A stretch of DNA of 22,592 nt from Anaerolineae bacterium (GTDB lineage: Bacteria > Chloroflexota > Anaerolineae > Aggregatilineales > Phototrophicaceae), in contig JADLHH010000272.1 in NCBI GenBank assembly GCA_020848855.1, positions 1 to 22,592 on the forward strand, written 5' to 3'. Positions 7,328-15,033 of this stretch are shown here, piece after piece. The position numbers and the translations under genes are program-made. The notes beneath the pieces are model-generated. The model was not told the origin of the DNA and did no database searches. It worked only from the letters and a program-made list of their open reading frames with translations. Each line of letters begins with the position of its first letter. Position 1 is the first letter of the stretch.

Positions 7328-8341
7328 TCATTGTATCGCCGCCGTCGAATTGCGCACGACCAACTCGATACCGAGCTGGACCTGCCGCGGCCCGCCCTTA
7401 TACACTCCCTTGATGCGGTCGATGAGCATTGCCACCGCCTGTTGGCCGGCATCGTACTTGGGCTGGGCGACGGTTGTGAGTTTTGGCTCGATGATCGACG
7501 CAAGCGTAATGTCATCAACACCGACCACGCTTACGCATTCGGGTACCCGGACGTGCCGGTCGTGAAGCGCGCGGATACAGCCGAGCGCCATCGCGTCGTT
7601 GCAGGCAAAGATGGCGGTGAAGGAAATTCCAGAGTCCAGCATTTCATTCGTCAGCTGCCAGCCGCTGCTGATGAGGTTGTCGCCGCGCGGCATGAGGCGC
7701 GGGTCGCAGACCAGCCCATGCTGCTGGAGCACGCGTTGAAACCCGACAACCCGCTGTTGGCTCGGCGTCATCACCGACGCGGGCTGAATGCAGGCGATTT
7801 GACGGTGACCTAGCTCGACAAGGTGCATACCTGCGAGGGAACCCACCTGCTCATTGTCGATGAAGAAGCGGTCGACGTCCATGTCGCTGCAGTCGCGATA
7901 AAACAGCACCGCCGGAATGCCGCCTTCCACCAGTGGCCGGATGTGCCGAACTTCTGCCGTCGTCGCAATGAAGATAATGCCATCGACCCGTTTGGATTGC
8001 AGCGCCTCCAGATACGCCAGTTCGCGTCCCGGCATCGCGTTCGAATTGCAGAGGATCACGCTGTAGCCCGCGTGAAAGCCGGCATCTTCGACACCTTTAG
8101 CGATTTCGGCGTAAAACGGATTGGAGGCGTCGGGCACGATCAGACCAATGGTCTTCGTGCGGTTCTGGCGAAGGCTCCGCGCGACCAGGTTTGGCGTGTA
8201 GCCCAGCGCGCCAATCGCCTCGATCACGCGGGAGCGCAGTTCCGGGCTGACATAGCGCGTCTCGTTGAGCACGTATGAAACGGTGGCCACCGAGACCTCC
8301 GCCCGCTTCGCGATATCCTTGATCGTCACTTTGCCTGTCAC
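7328..8341 (-). CDS. LacI/GalR-family transcriptional regulator
   Basis: A full-length 337-residue LacI-family repressor. The N-terminal helix-turn-helix is clear (KVTIKDIAKRAEVSVATVSY, residues 4-23), followed by the hinge helix NLVARSLRQNRTKTIGLIVPD and a complete periplasmic-binding-protein-like effector domain (SNPFYAEIAKGVEDAG, DGIIFIATTAE, ending VVRNSTAAIQ). It lies 12 bp after the second permease, inside the sugar operon, the usual place for a local regulator. The matching paired repeats at 14186-14209 and 14619-14645 have the central CG and A/T-rich arms of LacI-type operators and are its most likely targets (inference). The inducer is probably a sugar or sugar phosphate of this pathway. 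Confidence 0.93.
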   Translation of the reverse strand: MTGKVTIKDIAKRAEVSVATVSYVLNETRYVSPELRSRVIEAIGALGYTPNLVARSLRQNRTKTIGLIVPDASNPFYAEIAKGVEDAGFHAGYSVILCNSNAMPGRELAYLEALQSKRVDGIIFIATTAEVRHIRPLVEGGIPAVLFYRDCSDMDVDRFFIDNEQVGSLAGMHLVELGHRQIACIQPASVMTPSQQRVVGFQRVLQQHGLVCDPRLMPRGDNLISSGWQLTNEMLDSGISFTAIFACNDAMALGCIRALHDRHVRVPECVSVVGVDDITLASIIEPKLTTVAQPKYDAGQQAVAMLIDRIKGVYKGGPRQVQLGIELVVRNSTAAIQ

Positions 8342-8353
8342 GGAATACCTGCC

Positions 8354-9235
8354 TCAGCCTTTGACCGCACCCGCCGTCAGACCCTCAATTATCTTACTCT
8401 GCATCAACACGTATATTACAACAATCGGGAATGTGGCGACGGTGATCCCTGCGAAAAGAAGCCCGTAATCGGTGGAATAGCGCCCGGAGAACAACATCAA
8501 GCCTAAAGGCAGCGTTCTTAACTCCTCGCGCTGAAGGTAGAGAAAGGGAATAATGAAGTTGTTCCAGGTCCACATGAACTGAAACACCGCGAGCGCGCTG
8601 GCTGCCGGGCGGGTCAGTGGCAGCATGATATACCAGAAGACATTGAACTCATTACAGCCGTCGACCAGCCCGGCGTCCGCCATCTCTCGTGCCATGCCGC
8701 TAAAAAAGGCGCGCATTAGGAAAATGCCAAAGGGTAACCCGAGCGCGATGCTCGGCAGGATGGCTCCGCCGTAGGTCGAAAGCAAGCTCATGTCACGCAG
8801 TTGATAGTACAGCGGCACCATGATCGCCTGGAACGGCAGCATTAAGCCGATCAGGAAGATATAGAACACAGGGCGGTTGCCCGCAAACTTGAAGCGCCAG
8901 AGACCGTAGCCGCCCAGCGCTGAGAGAAAGACGACAGAGACGACCACCGGTAGCGTGATAACGAATGAATTGACGAAGTAGCGTTCGAAATTCCCCAGCG
9001 TCCAGGCGTCGACAAAATTTTGCCAGAGCGGTTGCGTCGGAAAGGCCATCGGGTGCCGCATGATGTCGCGGCTCGCACGCAACGAGTTCAGCCAGACCCA
9101 GAGGACTGGGCCAAACGTGAGGCACAGTACTCCGAGCAAAACGGCGTATTTGACCAGTGCAGAGAGTACCGTATTCAGGCGGACGGAGCGTGGGGCGGGG
9201 CCAATTCTGGTCGAGCGAGCGGCGATGTCAGACAT
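8354..9235 (-). CDS. Carbohydrate ABC transporter permease, MalG type
   Basis: A 293-residue inner-membrane protein with about six hydrophobic segments (first at ~28-50, LVKYAVLLGVLCLTFGPVLW) and the cytoplasmic EAA loop EMADAGLVDGCNEFNVFWYI followed by MLPLTRP, which contacts the ATPase. The EAA position and the LTAGAVKG C-terminus are typical of MalG/UgpE-type permeases of family-1 (CUT1) sugar importers. It follows the MalF-type permease by 2 bp and precedes the LacI gene. No MsmK/MalK-type ATPase gene is present, so a shared ATPase encoded elsewhere is presumably used, as is usual for CUT1 systems. Confidence 0.93.
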   Translation of the reverse strand: MSDIAARSTRIGPAPRSVRLNTVLSALVKYAVLLGVLCLTFGPVLWVWLNSLRASRDIMRHPMAFPTQPLWQNFVDAWTLGNFERYFVNSFVITLPVVVSVVFLSALGGYGLWRFKFAGNRPVFYIFLIGLMLPFQAIMVPLYYQLRDMSLLSTYGGAILPSIALGLPFGIFLMRAFFSGMAREMADAGLVDGCNEFNVFWYIMLPLTRPAASALAVFQFMWTWNNFIIPFLYLQREELRTLPLGLMLFSGRYSTDYGLLFAGITVATFPIVVIYVLMQSKIIEGLTAGAVKG

Positions 9236-9237
9236 CC

Positions 9238-10185
9238 TCAGTCCTTTCGCTCACGGAGCGTGATAAAAATGGCCGAGATCACGAACGAGATGAGCGAGAG
9301 CACGACAGCCATCGACGCGCCGTAGGATACATCGCCTTCGATAAACGCTTCACGGTAGAGGAGCGTCGAAACTACCTGAGTTGAGGTCCCTGGACCGCCC
9401 TGGGTCATCACCCACACGATGTCGAAGACGTTAAAGCCGCCGATCAGGGTATAACTGAAGATCATCGTCAGGACGTAGCGCAACTCCGGGATGATAATGT
9501 GTATGAAGCGCTGCCAGCTATTCGCGCCGTCCACCTTAGCCGCGTCGATAAGTTCCATATTAATTGTTTGCAGGCCGGCCATGATGATCGTCAGCGCAAA
9601 GCCGAAGTACGCCCAGATGGCGGCGACCAGCACGGCAGCTAATGCGGTATTGGACTCACCAAGCCAGCCGGTCGCCAGATGTCCGAGGCCGACTGCTTTC
9701 AGGAGACCGTTCAGAATGCCGGAGAGGGGATGGTAAACGCGCGCCCAGATGAGCGCAATCGCAACACTTGACAGGATGTGCGGCAGAAAATAAGCTACCT
9801 GAAAGACTGTACGCCCACGGGTGTGTGGCCACAACAGCATCGCCAGCCCCAGGCTGATAACAATCGGCGCGATGGTGCCGACGATGACCCAGATAATGTT
9901 GTGGCTCAGGGCTGTCAGAAAGCGCGGGTCATGAAAGATCTGGATGTAATTACTGAAGCCTATCCAGTTCATGTCGGGCCGCACGCCGTTCCAGTCGGTG
10001 AAGCTGATGTAAAGCGACCGCACCAGCGGTATCAGCACAAAAAGACCGTAGATTATCATGGGCGGAAGGACAAACGTCCAGCCCTGCGCGCCCTGGGGCC
10101 AACGCCTGCGAACCCGCTGTGGGCTCAAACCAGGAGCATTGACGACAAGTTCGTGTTGCACGTTCGTCAGGTCGAGTTTGCTCAC
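9238..10185 (-). CDS. Carbohydrate ABC transporter permease, MalF type
   Basis: About 315 residues from a GTG start at 10185 (VSKLDLTNVQHELVV). I prefer this start because GGGGAAG precedes it at a good distance; the upstream ATG at 10248 lies inside a hairpin and would add 21 unlikely residues. Six transmembrane segments are apparent, with the EAA loop ELIDAAKVDGANSWQRFIHI followed by IIPELR, and the GGPG motif near the C-terminus (VWVMTQGGPGTSTQVV), both typical of MalF/UgpA-type permeases. It is the upstream partner of the MalG-type permease 2 bp away and lies about 150 bp downstream of the binding-protein gene, with a hairpin in the gap that may tune the permease level relative to the binding protein. 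Confidence 0.92.
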   Translation of the reverse strand: MSKLDLTNVQHELVVNAPGLSPQRVRRRWPQGAQGWTFVLPPMIIYGLFVLIPLVRSLYISFTDWNGVRPDMNWIGFSNYIQIFHDPRFLTALSHNIIWVIVGTIAPIVISLGLAMLLWPHTRGRTVFQVAYFLPHILSSVAIALIWARVYHPLSGILNGLLKAVGLGHLATGWLGESNTALAAVLVAAIWAYFGFALTIIMAGLQTINMELIDAAKVDGANSWQRFIHIIIPELRYVLTMIFSYTLIGGFNVFDIVWVMTQGGPGTSTQVVSTLLYREAFIEGDVSYGASMAVVLSLISFVISAIFITLRERKD

Positions 10186-10238
10186 GTTGCTTCCCCGTAA
10201 ATTCCGTACAGGTGTGGAAATTGAGGGTCGCCGCGGGT

Positions 10239-10299
10239 GAGACTTCACCCTGCCTGTGGGAAGGATGAAGTCTCGTGCTCCAGAAGGGCAGGATGAAGT
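10239..10299 (-). promoter_or_regulatory. Intercistronic stem-loop with two competing 3' partner repeats, between binding protein and permease
   Basis: In the leftward transcript, GAGACTTCATCCT (10274-10262) pairs over 13 positions, one of them G-U, with AGGGTGAAGTCTC (10251-10239) around a 10-nt loop. A second copy of the left arm's core (10299-10287, ACTTCATCCTGCC) can pair with the same right arm. The two pairings exclude each other. A smaller perfect hairpin (TCAACC, 6-nt loop, GGTTGA; 10348-10331) spans the binding-protein stop codon. Hairpins here commonly stabilise the upstream message and lower permease expression; the alternative pairing could be more than that. There is no U-tract. 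Confidence 0.5.
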
Positions 10300-10337
10300 G
10301 AACTCGATCCCGCGCCACGTCGATGCCCTATCAACCC

Positions 10338-11624
10338 TTAACGGTTGAGGTACGCCTGATAGGTATCCTGCAGCACCTGCGCCTGCTCTTCCGGTGTGCG
10401 CTCGCCGTTGATCACGGCCTGGAAGCCCTGATTCATCTCCGTGTTAAACTCCGGTGGGGTCAGCACGTCGATGTTATAGCCCAAGCCGCCGCTACCAGTA
10501 GAGGCATCGTGGATGGTCTGCGCGAACGAAGCGTACAGCGGTTCAAGGTCGAACTGGGAAATGTCCACGTTTACGGGTGGAATTGCGTTGGCGTCTTCGA
10601 TCCACGTGCGTGCGAACTCCTCCGAGAAGTAAAGATCAAGGAAGGCGGCAGCTTCGTCAGGATGCTCGGTCGCCGCCGAGATCATCACGCCGGACCCCAG
10701 GCCCCCCGGTGGCAGCGAAGGATGGTCGCCGATGGGAGGCAGCGCGAAGAAGCCCACTTCGAAGTCAGAATTCGCCAGGATGTCGGTGTAAAGCCACATA
10801 CCCGTGTGATCCATGAGGGCCTGACCGCTGTAGAAAAGCTCATTGCCTTCGGGATAGTCGAGCGCGTTCGGGCTTGGAGGATAGCAACCGGCCTGATTCA
10901 TGTCCACAAACGCCTTCTGAATCGCCTCGACAAACGGCGGATCGGTCCAGGCGGCGTCGCCAGCAAACACTGCGTCCATGCCCTCTTTACCGGCCAGGAC
11001 GTTGGCGAACGAGCTGAACATGTGATATGCGGGCCAGCCCGCCTTGTCGGCGAAGGCGATGGGGATGTAACCGGCGCTCTGCGCGACGGCGCACAGATTA
11101 AGCAGTTCATCATAGGATTTCGGAATCTCGATGCCAAGCTCTGTGAAGAGATCCTTGTTGTAGTAGATGCCGATCATTTCCAGTTCGTTGCCAATGGCGT
11201 AGACGTGATCGTTAAACGTGGCCGAATCCCACGTCCATGGGTAGATGCGGTCGCGCCAGTGATACTGATCGACGTACTCATCGAGCGGCAGCAGCAGGTT
11301 GCCGTCGACCAGCGGGCCCATGAAGCCCGCGCCAGTCCCGTAGAGCAACATGTCCGGGCCGGTGCCCGAAGCCAGCGCTGTATTGATCAGCGTCTGCATC
11401 GTCTGGAAATCATTGACTTCGCGAACAATAGTGACGTTCGGATGCTGCGCCTCATATTCGGCGATCACTTCCTGGACGACCGCCGCTTTGGCGGCGTCAG
11501 GCTCGGCATAGGTATCCCACCACAGAAGCTGGATTGGCTCGTCCTGGGCGAGAGTCACTGTGGACATCCCGACCAGCAGCAAAACAGAGAGAACAATCAG
11601 AATAGTGTTTCGCGTGCTGCGCAT
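10338..11624 (-). CDS. Extracellular sugar-binding protein of the CUT1 ABC importer
   Basis: A 428-residue family-1 solute-binding protein. The start at 11624 is supported by a textbook GGAGG six bases upstream; an in-frame ATG 14 codons earlier lacks one. The N-terminus is a signal peptide (basic MRSTRN, hydrophobic TILIVLSVLLLVGMS, cleavage probably at TLA-QDE). There is no lipobox Cys, so it is either released or held by another means. Mature features fit the family: LLWWDTY, GTGPDMLLYG, the YAIGNELEMIGIYYNKDLF hinge-side segment and many Trp/Tyr residues for sugar stacking. It captures the sugar or oligosaccharide for the two permeases downstream. The GH127-type gene lies upstream. Ligand not deducible. 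Confidence 0.94.
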   Translation of the reverse strand: MRSTRNTILIVLSVLLLVGMSTVTLAQDEPIQLLWWDTYAEPDAAKAAVVQEVIAEYEAQHPNVTIVREVNDFQTMQTLINTALASGTGPDMLLYGTGAGFMGPLVDGNLLLPLDEYVDQYHWRDRIYPWTWDSATFNDHVYAIGNELEMIGIYYNKDLFTELGIEIPKSYDELLNLCAVAQSAGYIPIAFADKAGWPAYHMFSSFANVLAGKEGMDAVFAGDAAWTDPPFVEAIQKAFVDMNQAGCYPPSPNALDYPEGNELFYSGQALMDHTGMWLYTDILANSDFEVGFFALPPIGDHPSLPPGGLGSGVMISAATEHPDEAAAFLDLYFSEEFARTWIEDANAIPPVNVDISQFDLEPLYASFAQTIHDASTGSGGLGYNIDVLTPPEFNTEMNQGFQAVINGERTPEEQAQVLQDTYQAYLNR

Positions 11625-11711
11625 TATTTTCCTCCAAAAATGGACACGGTTGATTCGGATTTTCAAAAGCTTGATTGCCCGTCATGCTCCTTTCTACCGC
11701 TGCATTGGTTG

Positions 11712-13367
11712 CTAGACAGGCTCCGCCGGCAGCCACACGCGGAAGTACGGCGTCCGTACGGAGTGAATACGCCCGATCCCGTTTGGTCGCCCGCCGATGT
11801 TCGCCAGCGGCGTTAGGGTGACTTGTTTGCGCGCACCGGCGACGGTACGCGCCCACGCGCGAAGGCGGTCAGGACCACTCGCCTCAATGGGCTGCGAGAG
11901 GTCCAGGCTGATGAAGGGTGGCACCAGATCCATGTTCTTCGTGTCGACGAAGGAGAACAGTCGGGGGCCATAGAAAACGCAGACATCGCGTTCGTCGATG
12001 ACGTGGCTACCGAAGTTCTGCCCGCGCACGATACGAACGCGCATCGGCAAATGCAGCTCGGCGCGGTCGCCTTCATACCACGATCGGGCAACCTCGACGT
12101 ACCCAGCCATATCCCTCGCCGCCACTTCCTGAGCGTTGACGCGCAGCGACCCGGTGCCCGCCCACTCAGGGACACGAGTGCGAAACGTGAAGGGTTCAGT
12201 TGGTACATTGCTGAAGGTGTAGACGACATGCATGGATTCGCCCTCGTAGGCGATGGTGCACTGGACATCGACCTCCGCGCCGTCAATCGTGGGCCTTGCG
12301 TGACCTTCTAGGAACAGGTTCGCCCACAGAACGCCTGGTTCGGTTGTGTACGTGTAGCGCATAACGTCGGCCAGCGCTCGCGCCCCGTGGTGCGAGCAGC
12401 AGGCGTCGAAGGTCGATCCCATGTACCCCTGCAACCCGCGCCAGAAGCAGAACCCACCCTGGTCATCCTGGTCAAAATAGAGCTGATTGAGAATCGTGTT
12501 CTCAGCCAGATCAAAGTAGCGTTGCTCGCCCGTCACCTTCCATAGCTGCAAGTTCAACCGCAGCCAGTCGACGTCGGAGCAGGTCTCGTTGATATGCGGA
12601 ATCTGTAAGAATTCCGGGATTCCACCAGACACCCATTGCAGTTCATCGACGAAAAAGGTGTGCAGATCCAACACGGCAGGCATGAACTGAGAATTGCCAT
12701 AATTTTCTTGCAGGTCGACCATGCCGCGCGCCGTTAGCAGTTGGCAGTGAGTGTGGCCGACAAGGGGCTTCCGATACCCCTGCGCGTTGGTCTCGTTCGA
12801 GTAGTAACAGCGCTGATTGACCGACGACTCCTCGGCCACACGCTGCGACAGGTCAAGGTACTTCTGCTCGCCTGTAAGCTTTGCCAGCAGGACCATGCCT
12901 TCAAGTCCGCTGGGGTAACACTCGCACAGTTCTTCAATCGCCTCGGGTTCAGGGTAATGTTCGATATAGAAGTCGGCAAGCCGTCGCGCTGCGTCCAACA
13001 CTGTCGGGTCGGGATCGACACTGTAGTATTCGAGCAATCCGGGAAGCGCCCGTCCCATGCCGAACCACTCCTGTTCGTCATGCGGATTGGTGAAGGGACC
13101 AAAACTGCCGTCAGGCTCCTGGAAGTCGAGAAGTTCCTGAACCACCGTGCGGACACCGTAATCTTCGCCCGTGTACTGGCCCAACAGCGCCATTGCGCCG
13201 ATCCACCGGCTCATATAGTCCGCGCCCCAATGCCACCGCTTATTGGGGTGAGTGAACTCCATGCGCATTTCATCGACGTTCAGTTCGTTCATGTGGGCAA
13301 TGGCACGCCGCACACGCTCCTCAAACTCTCCCCCAAACGCCAGTCGATCTAGTTTCATCAAATCCAT
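11712..13367 (-). CDS. GH127-type glycoside hydrolase (beta-L-arabinofuranosidase-like, DUF1680)
   Basis: A 551-residue protein with an (alpha/alpha)6-barrel-like N-terminal two-thirds and a beta-rich C-terminus, as in the GH127/GH146 beta-L-arabinofuranosidases. The unusual zinc-thiolate active site is conserved: ETC (Glu261, Cys263) and the double Cys in FDACCSHHG (Cys323, Cys324), matching Glu338, Cys340, Cys417 and Cys418 of HypBA1. The acid/base Glu is probably Glu252 in GGIPEFLQ; the loop from there to ETC is about seven residues shorter than in HypBA1, which may alter specificity. No signal peptide is seen, so it should act in the cytoplasm on imported glycosides. GAGGAG precedes the ATG by 9 nt. 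It overlaps the truncated epimerase gene by 10 bp. Family likely, arabinose specificity only by analogy. Confidence 0.83.
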   Translation of the reverse strand: MDLMKLDRLAFGGEFEERVRRAIAHMNELNVDEMRMEFTHPNKRWHWGADYMSRWIGAMALLGQYTGEDYGVRTVVQELLDFQEPDGSFGPFTNPHDEQEWFGMGRALPGLLEYYSVDPDPTVLDAARRLADFYIEHYPEPEAIEELCECYPSGLEGMVLLAKLTGEQKYLDLSQRVAEESSVNQRCYYSNETNAQGYRKPLVGHTHCQLLTARGMVDLQENYGNSQFMPAVLDLHTFFVDELQWVSGGIPEFLQIPHINETCSDVDWLRLNLQLWKVTGEQRYFDLAENTILNQLYFDQDDQGGFCFWRGLQGYMGSTFDACCSHHGARALADVMRYTYTTEPGVLWANLFLEGHARPTIDGAEVDVQCTIAYEGESMHVVYTFSNVPTEPFTFRTRVPEWAGTGSLRVNAQEVAARDMAGYVEVARSWYEGDRAELHLPMRVRIVRGQNFGSHVIDERDVCVFYGPRLFSFVDTKNMDLVPPFISLDLSQPIEASGPDRLRAWARTVAGARKQVTLTPLANIGGRPNGIGRIHSVRTPYFRVWLPAEPV

Positions 13368-14158
13368 CTGCAGGGTCTCCTCATTTGCACATGCTTCACA
13401 TAAGTTTTCGCGCCCCGGCAGTCTGTCTGCTCCCTATGACCGGGAAAGCGTTTATACGATGGACGGATCGGACGCATGGCGTACGCCGCAGGCTTCGCCA
13501 CAAACGTTGTCCATTTCGGGTCTCTCAGCTTGACGAGCTTCGGAACGGCCTGGTAGCGCGGGTTTTCGACTGCTCGCGCGCCGCCGGGCTCGTCACCGAG
13601 GCGTCCTGACTTCGACCAATCAACACGGATGCGAACACACGGAGGCAAGTGAATTACCATGCCGGGGCGCAGCGCTAGCAGCGGATGCGCCGACCACAGG
13701 CAACGAAAAGGCACACTCCCCAAGTTATCGACGTGGTAGCGCAGATGGACGTGGTCAGACCCTGTCAGTCTGACCCAACGATGAAACTGGTACAGAAAGC
13801 GTACACCGTAGGTATAGACGTAGAGGCTGTTGTTGTCGTCGTCGCCCGCTATCCACGGAAACGACCAAAGCTCGCCATGGTCAGGGACTTCGATGCCGAA
13901 ATAGGGTGCGTCCGGGTAGAGGCAGGAACCGACGCTGGGAAAACATTCGTCGAAGCCGCTGGCATCGTAATCGGCGTAGGGGGCGGCATACTGCGCTGGG
14001 CACAACGACTTGAACGGGTTACGCGCCAATACTTCTCTGCCCCGCCATGTAAGCGAGCTGATTTTCGCGCCAAGCTGAGGAGTGAGTCGGAGAGCAATAT
14101 CCTCGGATTCCGCCTCAATAGCATCAAGGCATCCGTCGGCGACATGTACAACACGCAT
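13358..14158 (-). CDS. Aldose-1-epimerase-like protein, C-terminus probably lost
   Basis: The first ~205 residues look like a galactose-mutarotase-fold sugar epimerase or carbohydrate-binding protein: LRLTPQLGAKISSLTWRGRE near the N-terminus, then FDECFPSVG, DHGELWSFPW and a long beta-sandwich up to RIRVDWSKSGRLG. After that, the last ~60 residues do not resemble the family, and the expected closing strands (an LALEPCNGYPD-like segment) are missing, although exactly that segment survives in the fragment at 14668. I infer a 3' deletion that placed an unrelated tail before the hydrolase gene. It is the first gene behind the leftward promoter. GGAG lies 14 nt before the ATG, a long spacing. Possibly non-functional. 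Confidence 0.6.
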   Translation of the reverse strand: MRVVHVADGCLDAIEAESEDIALRLTPQLGAKISSLTWRGREVLARNPFKSLCPAQYAAPYADYDASGFDECFPSVGSCLYPDAPYFGIEVPDHGELWSFPWIAGDDDNNSLYVYTYGVRFLYQFHRWVRLTGSDHVHLRYHVDNLGSVPFRCLWSAHPLLALRPGMVIHLPPCVRIRVDWSKSGRLGDEPGGARAVENPRYQAVPKLVKLRDPKWTTFVAKPAAYAMRPIRPSYKRFPGHREQTDCRGAKTYVKHVQMRRPCRWI

Positions 14159-14185
14159 AAAACTTTTAACACTCCAAGAGCGAGC

Positions 14186-14209
14186 TAATCGTTTAGATAA
14201 TCGTTTAGA
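14186..14209 (-). promoter_or_regulatory. Tandem operator for the leftward unit: two exact copies of TCTAAACGATTA
   Basis: On the minus strand two identical 12-mers, TCTAAACGATTA, stand head to tail without a gap, covering the predicted transcription start (about 14206) and the first ~20 transcribed bases. Each is a near-palindrome around CG with A/T arms, the pattern of LacI-family operators. Position downstream of the -10 box predicts repression. The same arrangement occurs at the rightward promoter. Confidence 0.72.
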
Positions 14210-14212
14210 AGA

Positions 14213-14241
14213 ATTGTATTACGAATTCCCGGTCATGTCAA
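14213..14241 (-). promoter_or_regulatory. Sigma-70-type promoter of the leftward unit
   Basis: The minus strand shows TTGACA (14241-14236), a 17-bp spacer, and TACAAT (14218-14213): a perfect -35 box, five of six bases of the -10 box and ideal spacing. It lies about 55 bp upstream of the first leftward gene. The tandem operator begins three bases after the -10 box. Confidence 0.78.
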
Positions 14242-14351
14242 TCAGTCAAATGTTATTGTTATCCGGCAGCGGCTTGAAAAGCTGAGTTCCCGATTCGTCC
14301 GATGCCTGGGGCAGCGGATCGGACGTTGGTCCATCCGGGATGGGGTGCGCC

Positions 14352-14552
14352 CTAAGCGTGCGCCTGCTTCGGAGCATTCGGGAGGTGGGCTTGCGCTAAC
14401 GTGGATACCCGCTGGCTGGCATGATACCAATCCATGATCTGCGTGCTGTCTGGGAATAGATCGGAAGTCAGGCACCAAATCCATCCCGCGCCATCCACTG
14501 TGACAACGATATGACCGTATGCAGTGCAAATCATGACTGCGGGGTGTGTCAC
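14352..14552 (-). mobile_element. Degenerate transposase fragment (ISKra4-like)
   Basis: A 66-codon minus-strand frame contains TVDGAGWIWCLTSDLFPDST, then QIMDWYHASQRV. This is very like the DGA-x-WIW ... FP ... QI-x-D-x-YHA core of ISKra4-family DDE transposases, where the Asp residues belong to the catalytic region. Nothing recognisable of the rest of the transposase is left on either side and no terminal inverted repeats were found. It lies in the gap between the two divergent promoters and accounts for part of its unusual length. Family assignment is from memory of the motif. Confidence 0.6.
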
Positions 14553-14587
14553 TTTCGCTCAACTCACATGTCACGGCGTCTTATTTT

Positions 14588-14616
14588 TTGACATCCTCTA
14601 TGCAATTGACTATACT
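14588..14616 (+). promoter_or_regulatory. Sigma-70-type promoter of the rightward unit
   Basis: TTGACA at 14588-14593, a 17-bp spacer, then TATACT at 14611-14616: a perfect -35 box and five of six bases of the -10 box. Predicted start is near 14623, about 45 bp upstream of the first rightward reading frame. The layout mirrors the leftward promoter. Confidence 0.8.
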
Positions 14617-14618
14617 GA

Positions 14619-14645
14619 TCCAAACGATAATCTAATCGATTAGAT
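14619..14645 (+). promoter_or_regulatory. Tandem LacI-type operator for the rightward unit, including a perfect 16-bp palindrome
   Basis: Two adjacent 12-mers, TCCAAACGATAA (14619-14630) and TCTAATCGATTA (14631-14642), begin two bases after the -10 box in the same orientation relative to their promoter as the exact pair on the left. The second is the core of the perfect palindrome ATCTAATCGATTAGAT (14630-14645) centred on CG. They match TCTAAACGATTA at 10 and 11 of 12 positions. A repressor bound here would block the transcription start. Confidence 0.75.
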
Positions 14646-14667
14646 AATGGAGGCACGGCAAACGCAC

Positions 14668-15033
14668 GTGACTGAAGACGACCTGAAAACCCTATTGGTC
14701 GCCAGACACGATCTAGTACTTCAGGTGCTTCCGCAGCTTGGCGGCAAGATCAGTTGGCTGCGATGGAATGGGCGCGAAGTCCCGGCGCGAATCCCGCGCA
14801 AGCCCTTCCGGCAATCGATCAATCTCGGCGGCTTGCCAGTCGGCAGTCTAGGCCAGGACAACCTGGGCATCGAGTCATGCAACGACTATCCCGACTGGCT
14901 CGACGTAACTATCGAGCGTGGAGACTGCGTGACCATGCCCTCACATAGCGCGCTGAAGTTGGAATGGCGCTTATTTGTCGGGCAAAGGGACGACTGGGAA
15001 CGGGAGCTTGAACGATTGGAAGGACTACTTTGA
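14668..15033 (+). pseudogene. Internally deleted aldose-epimerase-like gene
   Basis: The N-terminal part (LVLQVLPQLGGKISWLRWNG) matches the start of the epimerase-like protein at 13358. It then jumps to what looks like the C-terminal end of the family (NLGIESCNDYPDWLDVTIER, then SHSALKLEWRLFVGQ). About 170 middle residues of a normal ~290 are missing, so the beta-sandwich cannot form. I place the start at GTG 14668 because GGAGG (14649-14653) overlaps the alternative in-frame ATG at 14647; both remain possible. The frame ends by overlapping the TTG start of the isomerase (TTGA), so it may survive only as a translated leader for that gene. Confidence 0.66.

Noticed and set aside
10323..11816. 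A 497-codon open frame on the plus strand opposite the binding-protein gene
   Set aside because: It mirrors the codon structure of a clear signal-peptide-bearing binding protein, has no family motif, and its product is rich in Arg/His/Val as expected of an antisense shadow.
13440..13460. Further AAnCGnTT-like sites inside genes (for example near 13445 and 9340) as extra LacI operators
   Set aside because: Single short matches within coding sequence are expected by chance and lack the tandem 12-bp arrangement seen at the promoters.
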